Source: Pseudorhodobacter wandonensis
GTDB taxonomy: Bacteria; Pseudomonadota; Alphaproteobacteria; Rhodobacterales; Rhodobacteraceae
NCBI RefSeq assembly: GCF_001202035.1
Contig: NZ_LGHT01000045.1
Location: 170,117 to 234,116, forward strand
Reading direction: 5' to 3'
Length of the DNA: 64,000 nucleotides
Shown: one piece after another, positions 26,648 to 35,506 of the stretch
How positions within the stretch are numbered: position 1 is the first letter of the stretch
How the letters are laid out: each line of letters begins with the position of its first letter
Made by a program: the position numbers and the translations under genes
The notes under the pieces: generated by a model
What the model saw: only the letters and a program-made list of their open reading frames with translations
What the model was told of the DNA's origin: nothing
Databases searched by the model: none

Positions 26648-26770
26648 ACTTTGATCTCTCTACGAAAAAGCTTTCGTCTGCTATGATAGCGATCCCGGTG
26701 GGTGCCGCAAGGGTCGCTGCCAATTTATCAACCTGCCGCAAAGCGATGCGTTTGCCACGACGACCCAAGG

Positions 26771-26838
26771 CATCATCTATCCAAAAATATCTTGGGGGGG
26801 AATGGCCGTCAGGCCAGGGGGGGCAGAAGGCCCCCCGC
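26771..26838 (-). repeat. GGATATTT-type 3'-end element, copy 4 (minus)
   Basis: Read on the minus strand it begins with a G/C hairpin (GGGGGG...CCCCCC, about 26817-26836) and a second GGCC hairpin, then CCCCCCCAAGATATTTTTGG followed by ATAGATGATG. It starts six bases after the DUF1285 stop in the same orientation, as with the plus-strand copies after their genes. Confidence 0.7.
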
Positions 26839-26843
26839 AGCGG

Positions 26844-27446
26844 TCACAACATCTCGGAAGTTGGAATTACAGGAAAAAACTGCCCATTTGACCATAGTCC
26901 GAACCAGGCATCGTTGCCCTGCCGATGATGCACACCTAATTCCACCAAACGGTAAAACGATTTGCGGTCGATCAAGGCCTCCAGCCCGGCACGCACCATG
27001 ACATAGGGCGAGGGTTCGCCGCTTTCGTCATCATATGCGACGCGAATGGGGTGATCCGGTCCCGCTGCAACTTTGTCTCCGACCTGGGTTTCGAATGTCA
27101 AAACCTGGGTTTCGTCCGAACCTTGTGCAGTAAAATCCACGGCCACAAAAGGCGCGTCATCAACGGTGATTCCAACTTTTTCAACGGGGGTGACAAGGAA
27201 GTACTTGCCATCCTCCAGCTTTAGAATATTCGAAAACAGCTTTACCAGCGCAGGGCGCCCAATCGGCGTGCCAAGGTAAAACCATGTCCCATCCCGCGCG
27301 ATCCGCATATCCAGATCCCCGCAAAACGGCGGGTTCCACAGATGCACAGGCGCCGGTCCCGCGCCTTTGCCCGCAGCCTGCGCCGCCTTCATCACACCTT
27401 CTGCTGTTGGCTTCACAATCAATTGTCCTTTCGCCGCTTTTGCCAT
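26844..27446 (-). CDS. DUF1285 family protein
   Basis: A 200-residue cytosolic protein. PVHLWNPPFCGDLDMRIARDGTWFYLGTPIGRPALVKLFSNILKLEDGKYFLVTPVEKVGITVDDAPFVAVDF (about 33-105) is the conserved DUF1285 core, a two-domain beta-rich fold of unknown function. It is divergent from the MoxR operon with 61 bases between the start codons, an arrangement that suggests shared regulation. There is no signal peptide or membrane segment. Confidence 0.85.
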   Translation of the reverse strand: MAKAAKGQLIVKPTAEGVMKAAQAAGKGAGPAPVHLWNPPFCGDLDMRIARDGTWFYLGTPIGRPALVKLFSNILKLEDGKYFLVTPVEKVGITVDDAPFVAVDFTAQGSDETQVLTFETQVGDKVAAGPDHPIRVAYDDESGEPSPYVMVRAGLEALIDRKSFYRLVELGVHHRQGNDAWFGLWSNGQFFPVIPTSEML

Positions 27447-27507
27447 TTGTGCCCGGCGGTATAAATCGTTCTAATAGACCTAATATAACCTGTGCCCGAG
27501 GAATGTC

Positions 27508-28518
27508 ATGCCCAACACAACAGATGCCGCCCATTTGGTCACCGAAATCGAAGCGCTTGGTGAAAAGCTGAAATCGGCCAAGGCCTCGATCAACAAGCGG
27601 TTCATCGGTCAGGATAAGGTGGTTGACCTCGTGCTGGCGTCACTGCTCTGCGGTGGTCACGCGCTGCTTGTGGGCCTGCCCGGCCTTGGCAAAACCCGGC
27701 TTATTGACACTTTGTCCACCGTGATGGGGTTACACGGCAACCGCATCCAGTTCACCCCCGATCTGATGCCCGCCGATATTCTGGGGTCCGAGGTGCTGGA
27801 CAGCGGCGACAGCACCCGCGCCTTCCGCTTTATCGAAGGCCCGATTTTCTGCCAGCTTCTGATGGCGGATGAAATCAACCGCGCCAGCCCGCGTACCCAA
27901 TCGGCCCTGTTGCAGGCAATGCAGGAACGCGAGATCACGATTGCAGGCAAGCACCGCCCGCTTGGCGCCCCGTTCCATGTTCTCGCCACCCAAAACCCGA
28001 TCGAGCAAGAGGGCACCTATCCGCTGCCCGAGGCACAGCTTGACCGGTTTCTTGTGCAGGTCGATGTACATTACCCCGACCGCGCGACCGAGCGTGACAT
28101 TTTGCTGGCCACGACAGGTGCCGAAGAGGCGCAGGTGCATGGCGTCTTTACCGCCGGCGAACTGCTTGCCGCGCAATCGGTGCTGCGCCGGATGCCGGTG
28201 GGCGAGCAGGTGGTTGAAGCTATCCTTGATCTGGTCCGCGCTTGCAGGCCCGACGAACCCGAAGGCGCGGCTCTGCGCGGTCAACTTTCGTGGGGGCCGG
28301 GGCCGCGTGCGGCACAGGCCTTGATGCTGACCGTGCGCGCGCAGGCCTTGCTGGACGGGCGGCTTGCGCCCTCGGTGGCCGATGTCGCCTCGCTGGCGCG
28401 TCCTGTTCTGATCCACCGTATGGCGCTGTCCTTTGCCGCCCGCGCACGGGGGGAAAGCCTCGCCGGCTTGATCGACGCCACCGTCAGCCGCAGTTTGGGG
28501 CTAGAGGCTGCAGCGTGA
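27508..28518 (+). CDS. MoxR-family AAA+ ATPase
   Basis: A 336-residue AAA+ chaperone-like ATPase. Visible are KRFIGQDKVVDLVLASLLCGGHALLVGLPGLGKTRLID (Walker A, about 30-67), IEGPIFCQLLMADEINRASPRTQSALLQAMQE (Walker B and sensor region), HVLATQNPIEQEGTYPLPEAQLDRFLVQV (arginine finger area) and a C-terminal lid. MoxR proteins help mature or insert metal or cofactor into partners encoded nearby, usually with DUF58 and VWA proteins. Its stop overlaps the GTG start of the DUF58 gene. Confidence 0.93.
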   Translation: MPNTTDAAHLVTEIEALGEKLKSAKASINKRFIGQDKVVDLVLASLLCGGHALLVGLPGLGKTRLIDTLSTVMGLHGNRIQFTPDLMPADILGSEVLDSGDSTRAFRFIEGPIFCQLLMADEINRASPRTQSALLQAMQEREITIAGKHRPLGAPFHVLATQNPIEQEGTYPLPEAQLDRFLVQVDVHYPDRATERDILLATTGAEEAQVHGVFTAGELLAAQSVLRRMPVGEQVVEAILDLVRACRPDEPEGAALRGQLSWGPGPRAAQALMLTVRAQALLDGRLAPSVADVASLARPVLIHRMALSFAARARGESLAGLIDATVSRSLGLEAAA

Positions 28519-29396
28519 CACAAACCGCGCCAATAGACCTGCAGTCGCGTGCGGAAAGTCTGGGCGCGTCGCTGCCCGCGCTTTTGGCACAGGCCGAGCA
28601 TCTGGCTGCGACGGTGATCTTGGGCGATCACGGCCGCCGCCGTGCGGGCATGGGCGACGAGTTCTGGCAATACCGCCCTGCCCATGCGGGCGATAGCGCG
28701 GCACAGATCGATTGGCGCAGGTCGGCGCGGTCTGACCAGCATTTCGTGCGCGAACGTGAATGGCAGGCGGCACAAACTGTGTCGATTTGGGTCGATCAGG
28801 CGCGGTCCTTGCAGTTTTCCGGTGATAGCGCCCGCGCAACCAAGGCCGACCGTGCCCAGCTTTTGGCGCTTGCGCTGTCGGTTTTGCTGCTGCGCGGGGG
28901 CGAGCGTGTGGGCCTGACAGGCGATGCCGCGCGCCCGCGCGCGGGGCGTGCGCAACTGTTGCATTTGCTGCAAGGCATGGCGGCCACAACCGACAGCCCT
29001 GATTATGGCACCCCCAACGTGGGCAACCTGACCAGCCACAGCCGCGCCGTTTTCTTTTCGGATTTTCTGGGCGACCCAGAGCAGGTTGAAACCGCACTGG
29101 GCTTGGCGTCAGATCGTGGCGTTCAGGGCGCTTTGGTGCAAATCCTTGATCCGGCCGAGGAAGAATTTCCTTTTGATGGCCGCACGATATTCGAATCCAT
29201 GGGCGGCAGTTTGCGCCATGAAACCTTGCGCGCGGGCGATTTGCGCACGCGTTACCTCGACCGGCTTGCCGAACGTAAAGCACGGCTGGAAACCCTTGCC
29301 CGCGCCTCGGGCTGGCACTACCTATGCCACCATACCGGCCAATCTGCGCAATCGGCGCTTTTGTGGTTGTTCGCGGCGATGGAACGGGGGCGCTGA
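28515..29396 (+). CDS. DUF58 domain protein
   Basis: A 293-residue protein starting at a GTG that overlaps the MoxR stop (GTGA). The DUF58 signature is QYRPAHAGDSAAQIDWRRSARSDQHFVREREWQAAQTVSIWVDQARSLQF (about 55-105), followed by a VWA-like fold in which SIWVDQARS occupies the metal-site position. No ATG fits; starts further upstream would overlap MoxR heavily. DUF58 proteins act with MoxR ATPases, probably as partner or scaffold. Its stop shares bases with the ATG of the next gene. Confidence 0.88.
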   Translation: MTQTAPIDLQSRAESLGASLPALLAQAEHLAATVILGDHGRRRAGMGDEFWQYRPAHAGDSAAQIDWRRSARSDQHFVREREWQAAQTVSIWVDQARSLQFSGDSARATKADRAQLLALALSVLLLRGGERVGLTGDAARPRAGRAQLLHLLQGMAATTDSPDYGTPNVGNLTSHSRAVFFSDFLGDPEQVETALGLASDRGVQGALVQILDPAEEEFPFDGRTIFESMGGSLRHETLRAGDLRTRYLDRLAERKARLETLARASGWHYLCHHTGQSAQSALLWLFAAMERGR

Positions 29397-32158
29397 TGTT
29401 TATGCTTGGGCCCATAGGGTTTACAGCGCCGCTGTTGCTACTGGGGCTGGTCGCTTTGCCGGTGCTGTGGCTGTTGCTGCGCGCGGTGCCGCCTGCACCA
29501 ATCCGCCGCCGCTTTCCCGGTGTGGCGCTGCTTTTGGGGCTAAAGGATGCAGAGGCCGAGGCTGATAAAACACCGTGGTGGCTGCTGTTGCTGCGCATGG
29601 CAGCCCTTGCTGCGGCAATCATCGGTTTTGCGGGTCCGGTACTGAACCCCGTGCAACGCGATCAGGCCGAAACCGAGCCGCTTTTGGTACTGATCGATGG
29701 CTCTTGGGCCGATGCGCGCGATTGGGCGCGGCGTGTGGATCGTGCGACGGACATGATAAATGCGGCCGGCCGTGCGGGCCGCCCCGTGGCGCTTATCCGG
29801 CTTACCGATGCACCGTCGGAAAGCGTTTTTCAGGCCGCCAATGCCATAGCGCCGCTGATGGCAGGGCTGGCGCCGAAACCGTGGAACCCCGACTTCAAGG
29901 GCTGGTCGGGCAACTTGCCTGCGGGCAATTTTTCCAGCTTTTGGCTGTCGGATGGTGTAGACCATCCGGATCGGGCGTCCTTGCTTACGGCCCTGCAATC
30001 GCGCGGCGCGGTTACAGTGTTCGAAAGCCCGCGCCCCGTGATCGCCCTGCGCCCCGCGCAGTTTGCCGATGGCGCAATCAAGCTTTCGGCCACCCGTCTG
30101 CCTGCGACGGATCAGGCCGAAATCGAAATCTCGGCCCGTGGTCTTGACCCTGCGGGAATTGAACGCGAACTGGCCCGCGTGCCAATGACTTTTGCGGCAA
30201 ATGTGGCGACTGCCGAAACGGCCCTTTCCCTGCCGCCCGAGTTGCGCAACCGCATCAACCGGTTTGAAATTGCTGGCATCCGCTCGGCCGGTGCGGTGAC
30301 GTTGACAGACGACAGCCTGAAACGCCGCAAAGTGGCGCTTATTTCCGGCAGTCGCGGTGCCGAAGGGCTGCAGCTTTTGGCCCCCACCCATTACCTGCGC
30401 CAAGCGCTGGAACCTGTTGCAGAATTGATTGATGGCAGTTTGGCAGATGTGGTACTAGCCAATCCGGATGTGATTGTGCTGGCCGATGTCGCCACGCTGT
30501 CGCCCGATGAAAATGACGCAATTCTGGATTGGCTGGACAAAGGCGGGTTGCTTTTGCGCTTTGCCGGTCCCCGTCTTGCCGCGTCCGAGGTCAGCCGCGA
30601 TACCGAGGATGCGCTGATGCCTGTGCGCCTGCGCATGGGCGGCCGCAATGTCGGCGGCGCGATGAGCTGGGGTGAACCCAAAGCGCTGGCACCCTTTGCC
30701 GAGGGCTCGCCGTTCTACGGCTTGCCGATTGCGGATGACGTGACCGTAACGGCCCAAGTTTTGGCGCAACCCGACCCCGATCTTGCCAGCCGCACGATTG
30801 CGGCGCTGGCTGATGGCACGCCTTTGGTCACTCGCAAGGCGGTGGGGCAGGGACAGGTTGTGCTGTTCCACGTCACCGCCAACGCAGAATGGTCGACCCT
30901 GCCGCTGTCGGGGCTTTTCGTCCAAATGCTGGAAAGGTTGGCGGTATCGACCCGCCCCGCCAGCCCCGATGCCGCCGATCTGGAAGGCCAGATCTGGGTG
31001 CCACAAGTGGCGCTGAATGCCTTTGGTACCATGGGCAGCGCGGGCGAGGTTGCGGGCGTTGACGGCACGGCCCTTGCTGCGGCTTTGGCCAGCGGTCCCT
31101 CGGCCAAACTGCCGCCGGGGCTTTACGCAGGCGATGACCGCCGGATCGCGCTGAATGTCATTGCGCCCGATACCACTTTGGCCGCGCCGGTTTGGCCTGC
31201 CTCGGTCGCGCGCGAAGGGTTAGAGGTGCAAGCGGAACAGGCCTTGAAAGGCGCTGCACTGGCAATCGCCCTGTCACTGCTTTTGCTAGATGTTCTGGCA
31301 GCCCTGGCGCTGTCGGGGCGGTTGATCGGGGGCTTGCGCAATACGGCTGTTTTGCTGCTGGGTCTTGCGCTGCTGTCGCCTGATGTGCTGCGCGCCCAAG
31401 ACCAAGATGCGCGTGCAATCGAGGCAACGACAGCCGTGCGTTTGGGCTATGTCGTAACGGGCGACGCCAAGGTTGATCGCGTGTCCGAGGCCGGTCTGCG
31501 CGGTCTTGGCCAGCGTTTGTATGAGCGCACAACGGTAGAGCCGGATCTGCCGCTGGCGGTAAACCTCGAAACTGATGAGCTGCTGTTTTTCCCGTTCCTG
31601 TATTGGCCCATCACGATGGATCAACCCAGTCCTTCGGCCGCGGCCTATAGTAAACTGAACCGCTATCTGCGCACAGGCGGGATGATCTTGTTTGACACAC
31701 GCGATGGCGACATCGCAGGCGCGGGCCAAACCCCGCAAGCGCGCAAGCTGCAATTGCTGGCCGCGCCGCTTGATATTCCACCGCTGGAAATCTTGCCCGA
31801 AGACCATGTGCTGACCCGCAGCTTTTACCTGTTGCAGGATTTTCCCGGTCGCTATACCCGCCGCGAATTATGGGTCGAGGCGGCCCCCCCCGATGCTGAA
31901 CAAGCCGAAGGGATGCCGTTTCGCAACCTGAATGATGGTGTGACGCCTGTGGTAATTGGCGCGAATGATTGGGCGGCCGCTTGGGCGTTGAATGAGAATG
32001 GCTCGGCGATGTTCCCCATCGGGCGCGGATATACAGGTGAGCGTCAGCGCGAGATTGCCACCCGTTTCGGCATCAACCTGATCATGCATGTGTTGACCGG
32101 CAATTATAAATCCGATCAGGTCCATGTGCCTGCGTTGTTGGAAAGGTTGGGGCAATGA
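29396..32158 (+). CDS. DUF4159 membrane protein with BatA-like N-terminus
   Basis: A 920-residue inner-membrane protein. Residues about 1-35 and 63-83 are two helices of the BatA N-terminal type (FTAPLLLLGLVALPVLWLLLRAVPPAPIRRRFPG). A large periplasmic region follows, then two further helices near 620-670. The C-terminal DUF4159 domain shows FPFLYWPITMDQPSPSAAAYSKLNRYLRTGGMILFDTRDGD and is amidotransferase-like. The start overlaps the DUF58 stop; the stop overlaps the next start (ATGA). The function is unknown; the operon type recalls the aerotolerance (Bat) genes of other bacteria, but that role is only inferred. Confidence 0.85.
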   Translation: MFMLGPIGFTAPLLLLGLVALPVLWLLLRAVPPAPIRRRFPGVALLLGLKDAEAEADKTPWWLLLLRMAALAAAIIGFAGPVLNPVQRDQAETEPLLVLIDGSWADARDWARRVDRATDMINAAGRAGRPVALIRLTDAPSESVFQAANAIAPLMAGLAPKPWNPDFKGWSGNLPAGNFSSFWLSDGVDHPDRASLLTALQSRGAVTVFESPRPVIALRPAQFADGAIKLSATRLPATDQAEIEISARGLDPAGIERELARVPMTFAANVATAETALSLPPELRNRINRFEIAGIRSAGAVTLTDDSLKRRKVALISGSRGAEGLQLLAPTHYLRQALEPVAELIDGSLADVVLANPDVIVLADVATLSPDENDAILDWLDKGGLLLRFAGPRLAASEVSRDTEDALMPVRLRMGGRNVGGAMSWGEPKALAPFAEGSPFYGLPIADDVTVTAQVLAQPDPDLASRTIAALADGTPLVTRKAVGQGQVVLFHVTANAEWSTLPLSGLFVQMLERLAVSTRPASPDAADLEGQIWVPQVALNAFGTMGSAGEVAGVDGTALAAALASGPSAKLPPGLYAGDDRRIALNVIAPDTTLAAPVWPASVAREGLEVQAEQALKGAALAIALSLLLLDVLAALALSGRLIGGLRNTAVLLLGLALLSPDVLRAQDQDARAIEATTAVRLGYVVTGDAKVDRVSEAGLRGLGQRLYERTTVEPDLPLAVNLETDELLFFPFLYWPITMDQPSPSAAAYSKLNRYLRTGGMILFDTRDGDIAGAGQTPQARKLQLLAAPLDIPPLEILPEDHVLTRSFYLLQDFPGRYTRRELWVEAAPPDAEQAEGMPFRNLNDGVTPVVIGANDWAAAWALNENGSAMFPIGRGYTGERQREIATRFGINLIMHVLTGNYKSDQVHVPALLERLGQ

Positions 32159-34230
32159 CGGGAACCCTGATCCTTGATCCGCTGATCCCGATGCTGGCGC
32201 TGTATGCGCTGGCACTGGCGGCTTTGCTGATTGTGGGCTTTGGCCTGTGGCGCGGCCTTTCGGGCTGGGCATTGCGTGGCTTGGGGGCGCTGGCCTTGCT
32301 CGCCGCTATCGCCAACCCTTCGGTCCAGCGCGAAGACCGTGAACCGCTTTCGGATATTGTGATTGCGGTGGTGGATGACAGCGCAAGTCAGCGCATTGGC
32401 AACCGTTCCGCCCAATCAGAGGCGGCATTGGCCCGCGTGCAGGCCGAAATCGCCAGCTTGCCCAATACCGAATTGCGCGTAGTGCGGGTGGGTGACGGCG
32501 ATGGCGATGCCGGTACCCAGTTGATGACCGCGCTTTCCGAGGCACTGGCCGAAGAGCCGCGGGCACGTGTCGCTGGCGCCATATTGATTACCGATGGGCA
32601 GGCGCATGATATGCCTGTGGCCCCGAATATGCCCGCGCCTTTGCATGTCTTGCTGACAGGCGAGGCACGCGATTGGGACCGCCGCCTGATTATCAAAAAC
32701 GCTCCTGCTTTTGCCATTTTGGGCGAATCTGTCACGCTGACCCTGCGCATTGATGACCAAGGCGCAGTGCCCGCAGATGTCGCAGGGTCGGCCATGATTT
32801 CCATCGCGATTGACGGGGGCGACCCGCAATCTTACCGCGTGCCGGTGGGCGAAGATCTGGAACTGCCCGTCACCTTGCCGCACGGCGGCATGAATGTGCT
32901 GCAATTCCAGGTAGCTGTGACCGAAGGCGAGCTGACCGACCGCAACAATGCTGCCGTTGTGCAGATCAACGGCGTGCGGGACCGGTTGCGCGTTCTGCTT
33001 GTTTCGGGCGAACCACACGCGGGCGAACGCGTCTGGCGCAACCTGCTGAAATCGGACCCGTCGGTTGATCTTGTGCACTTCACCATTCTGCGCCCGCCGG
33101 AAAAGCAAGACGGCATTCCGGTAAGCGAGCTGTCGTTGATCGCCTTTCCAACCCGCGAATTATTCGTTGAAAAGATTGACGAATTTGACCTGATTATCTT
33201 TGATCGCTACCGCCTGCGGGGCATTCTGCCTACGTCATATCTGCAAAATGTGCGTGATTACGTTAAACGCGGCGGTACGGTTCTGGTTGCCGCAGGCCCC
33301 GAATTTGGCTCGGCCGACAGCCTCTGGCGGTCGCCCCTTGGCGAAATCATGCCTGTCGATGCCACCAGCCGCGTCTATGAGCAAGGCTTTCGCCCGGGTT
33401 TGACGGACCTGGGCAAGCGCCATCCCGTGACCGAAGGGTTGGAAAAACTGGCGCCGCAGGGGGGCTGGGGCCGCTGGTTCCGCCAAATCGGATTGGTGCA
33501 AAAATCGGGGCAGGCGGTGATGTCTGGCATCGACGGCCAGCCCTTGCTGGTGCTGGACCGTGTTGACCAAGGGCGGATTGCGGTGTTGGGCTCTGACCAG
33601 ATGTGGCTATGGGGCAGGGGCTATGAGGGCGGCGGGCCGCAGTTGGAACTGCTGCGTCGCCTTGCACATTGGATGATGAAAGAGCCCGATCTTGAGGAAG
33701 AGGCGCTGGTTGCCTCGGCCGTCGGTCAAAGGCTGACCCTGACGCGCCGTACAATCGGTGACGCGCCAGGGCCAGTGACGATTACCGCGCCCGATGGCAC
33801 AAAAACCGAGCTGATGCTGCCCGAAATTGCGCCGGGCCGTTATTCCGCCAGTTGGGATGCGCCGGAAATAGGGCTGTATAAAATGACCCAAGGCACGCTT
33901 TCCACCGTCATGGCGCTTGGCCCCTCGGCGCCAAAGGAGTTTGAGGAAACCATCGCCAGCGGTGACAAGTTGGAACCCGTCGTAACACCCACGCGCGGCG
34001 GCATCTTGTTGCTGCGGCAAGGCACACCCGATATTCGCACGGTGGATGAAGGGCGCGTCGCAGCCGGCCGAGGCTGGATCGGCATCACCCCGCGCGGGGC
34101 CTATTTGACGCAAGATATCCGCGTCGCGGCCTTGCTGCCTGCGTGGGTCTGGTTGCTGCTGGCCGCAGGGCTTGCAATGTCTGCATGGTTGGTCGAAGGG
34201 CGCAAAGGGCGCGCTAGCCAAAAGGGTTGA
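32155..34230 (+). CDS. Membrane protein with class-I glutamine-amidotransferase-like domain
   Basis: A 691-residue protein with two N-terminal helices (about 10-55) and one C-terminal helix (LPAWVWLLLAAGLAMSAWLV). Between them lie a VWA-like stretch (IVIAVVDDSASQRIGNRSAQ), and a GATase1-like fold (LIIFDRYRLRGILPTSYLQNVRDYVKRGGTVLVAAGPEFGS). The catalytic cysteine of true amidotransferases is absent at the expected strand turn, so it is probably non-catalytic. It is the last of four genes with 4-base or 1-base overlaps starting from MoxR, which points to one assembled membrane complex. Confidence 0.82.
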   Translation: MTGTLILDPLIPMLALYALALAALLIVGFGLWRGLSGWALRGLGALALLAAIANPSVQREDREPLSDIVIAVVDDSASQRIGNRSAQSEAALARVQAEIASLPNTELRVVRVGDGDGDAGTQLMTALSEALAEEPRARVAGAILITDGQAHDMPVAPNMPAPLHVLLTGEARDWDRRLIIKNAPAFAILGESVTLTLRIDDQGAVPADVAGSAMISIAIDGGDPQSYRVPVGEDLELPVTLPHGGMNVLQFQVAVTEGELTDRNNAAVVQINGVRDRLRVLLVSGEPHAGERVWRNLLKSDPSVDLVHFTILRPPEKQDGIPVSELSLIAFPTRELFVEKIDEFDLIIFDRYRLRGILPTSYLQNVRDYVKRGGTVLVAAGPEFGSADSLWRSPLGEIMPVDATSRVYEQGFRPGLTDLGKRHPVTEGLEKLAPQGGWGRWFRQIGLVQKSGQAVMSGIDGQPLLVLDRVDQGRIAVLGSDQMWLWGRGYEGGGPQLELLRRLAHWMMKEPDLEEEALVASAVGQRLTLTRRTIGDAPGPVTITAPDGTKTELMLPEIAPGRYSASWDAPEIGLYKMTQGTLSTVMALGPSAPKEFEETIASGDKLEPVVTPTRGGILLLRQGTPDIRTVDEGRVAAGRGWIGITPRGAYLTQDIRVAALLPAWVWLLLAAGLAMSAWLVEGRKGRASQKG

Positions 34231-34258
34231 TTTCAAGCGACGATTGAATTGGCAGTGC

Positions 34259-34612
34259 TTATTCGGTCAGGTGTACCTGCACCAAAGTGTCGGCCCAGCC
34301 ATCAACCAGACAGCGCGCGCGGATCATCACATAGTCCGTACCTTGTGGCACTGCGACCCCCGCAAGCGACCTTGTGAATGGTTGCTCATTCTCATGCGGA
34401 TGGGCCAAAACACGCAGGCCAAGGCGCTCGCCATTGGGCGACAGCACCTCCCACGCATCGGCGTAATGGTCCCACCCTGTGTCGGGGTGGCGCAAGGCTA
34501 CATCAAACCGCCACGTATCGCCCGTAGCTGTGGCAATCGCAGAGACAATGGCTGGCGGCTCGGCTAGGGCAGGGCCGACCATTAGGGCCAGCAAAGGCAA
34601 AAGATATTTCAT
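34259..34612 (-). CDS. Secreted protein of unknown function
   Basis: A 117-residue protein with a Sec signal peptide (MKYLLPLLALMVGPALA, cleavage before EPP). The mature part, about 100 residues, is beta-rich and contains DTWRFDVALRHPDTGWDHYADAWEVLSPNGERLGLRVLAHPHENEQPFTRSLAGV, suggesting a small immunoglobulin-like or FixG-like beta sandwich. I do not recognise the family by name. It converges on the four-gene MoxR operon and lies 36 bases downstream of the DUF599 gene on the same strand, so it may share its transcript. Confidence 0.65.
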   Translation of the reverse strand: MKYLLPLLALMVGPALAEPPAIVSAIATATGDTWRFDVALRHPDTGWDHYADAWEVLSPNGERLGLRVLAHPHENEQPFTRSLAGVAVPQGTDYVMIRARCLVDGWADTLVQVHLTE

Positions 34613-34648
34613 ACCCTAACCGTGCCACAGCCAGCCGATCCAAGGAAA

Positions 34649-35347
34649 TCACGGATGCGTGCGATGCAGGATGACCGCCCGCGAGGCGCTGAAAAATTCG
34701 CGCCGCAGCAGAACCGAGATTGTTATCATAACCGTGGCAAACAACCCCCACGGACCCAACAACCAGCCGAGCGCCCCCAAAGCGAAATAGATCGACCGCA
34801 GACCTTTGTTAAAGCTGCGCGCGGCTGTGATGTTGATCTCGGCAGCGTCGGCGGCGCGGGTATAGGCATCGGCATGTTCGGGTTCATTTGGAACAGCCGC
34901 CATCATGATCGTGCAGTACCCAAACAACCGGTGCGCCCAGATGAATTTCAGCAAGGCATCAGCGACAAACAGCAGTACAAGCCCAACCTTTATTTCCAGC
35001 ACCACACCTTGGGCATCCAATGTCAGATCAGCCGCCAACATATCCAGCCGCTCGCGATTGCCGATGACCGCAATGCCGCCGCCCAACGTAATCATGCAGG
35101 CCGAGGCGAAAAACGCGGTGCCTTGGCGCAGGCTATCGACCACTGTTGCATCAAAAATGCGGGGCTGACGGGTGACAAACTGCGCCATCCAGTCGCGCCG
35201 GTATTGCATCATCAGCACCGTGACCGAGGGGCGCTTGGCAGGTGGATGTTCGACAATCCAATCAATCAGAACCGCCGCCATCAATAAAAGCGCAACAGCC
35301 GCCAAATCCCAAGGGGTAAAGGCCGAGAGCATTTGGGGCATTGTCAT
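34649..35347 (-). CDS. DUF599 family membrane protein
   Basis: A 232-residue inner-membrane protein with about four helices. FTPWDLAAVALLLMAAVLIDWIVE, MMQYRRDWMAQFVTRQPRIFDATVVDSLRQGTAFFASACMITLGGGIAV and ITAARSFNKGLRSIYFALGALGWLLGPWGLF match the DUF599 family, whose function is unknown. A second ATG two codons in is possible. It is upstream of the secreted protein at 34259 on the same strand and divergent from glcD. Confidence 0.8.
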   Translation of the reverse strand: MTMPQMLSAFTPWDLAAVALLLMAAVLIDWIVEHPPAKRPSVTVLMMQYRRDWMAQFVTRQPRIFDATVVDSLRQGTAFFASACMITLGGGIAVIGNRERLDMLAADLTLDAQGVVLEIKVGLVLLFVADALLKFIWAHRLFGYCTIMMAAVPNEPEHADAYTRAADAAEINITAARSFNKGLRSIYFALGALGWLLGPWGLFATVMITISVLLRREFFSASRAVILHRTHP

Positions 35348-35506
35348 AGGGGTGTGCCTGCCTGTTGCTAAACCGTGTCGCTAGGCCATACCCTGAAACG
35401 GCGGGGCCGCGAAAGCCATTCATTCGGCGCGGCAAAGGAATACTTGATTGATGGCCGTATTGGTTATATAAACTTACCAGTTGCTTGGGGTAGAGGGGGC
35501 TAGCCT

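Noticed and set aside
26378..26686. Plus-strand open frames over 26.4-26.9 kb
   Set aside because: They are shadows of the minus-strand zinc-finger gene or read through the GC hairpins of a repeat element; no family features.
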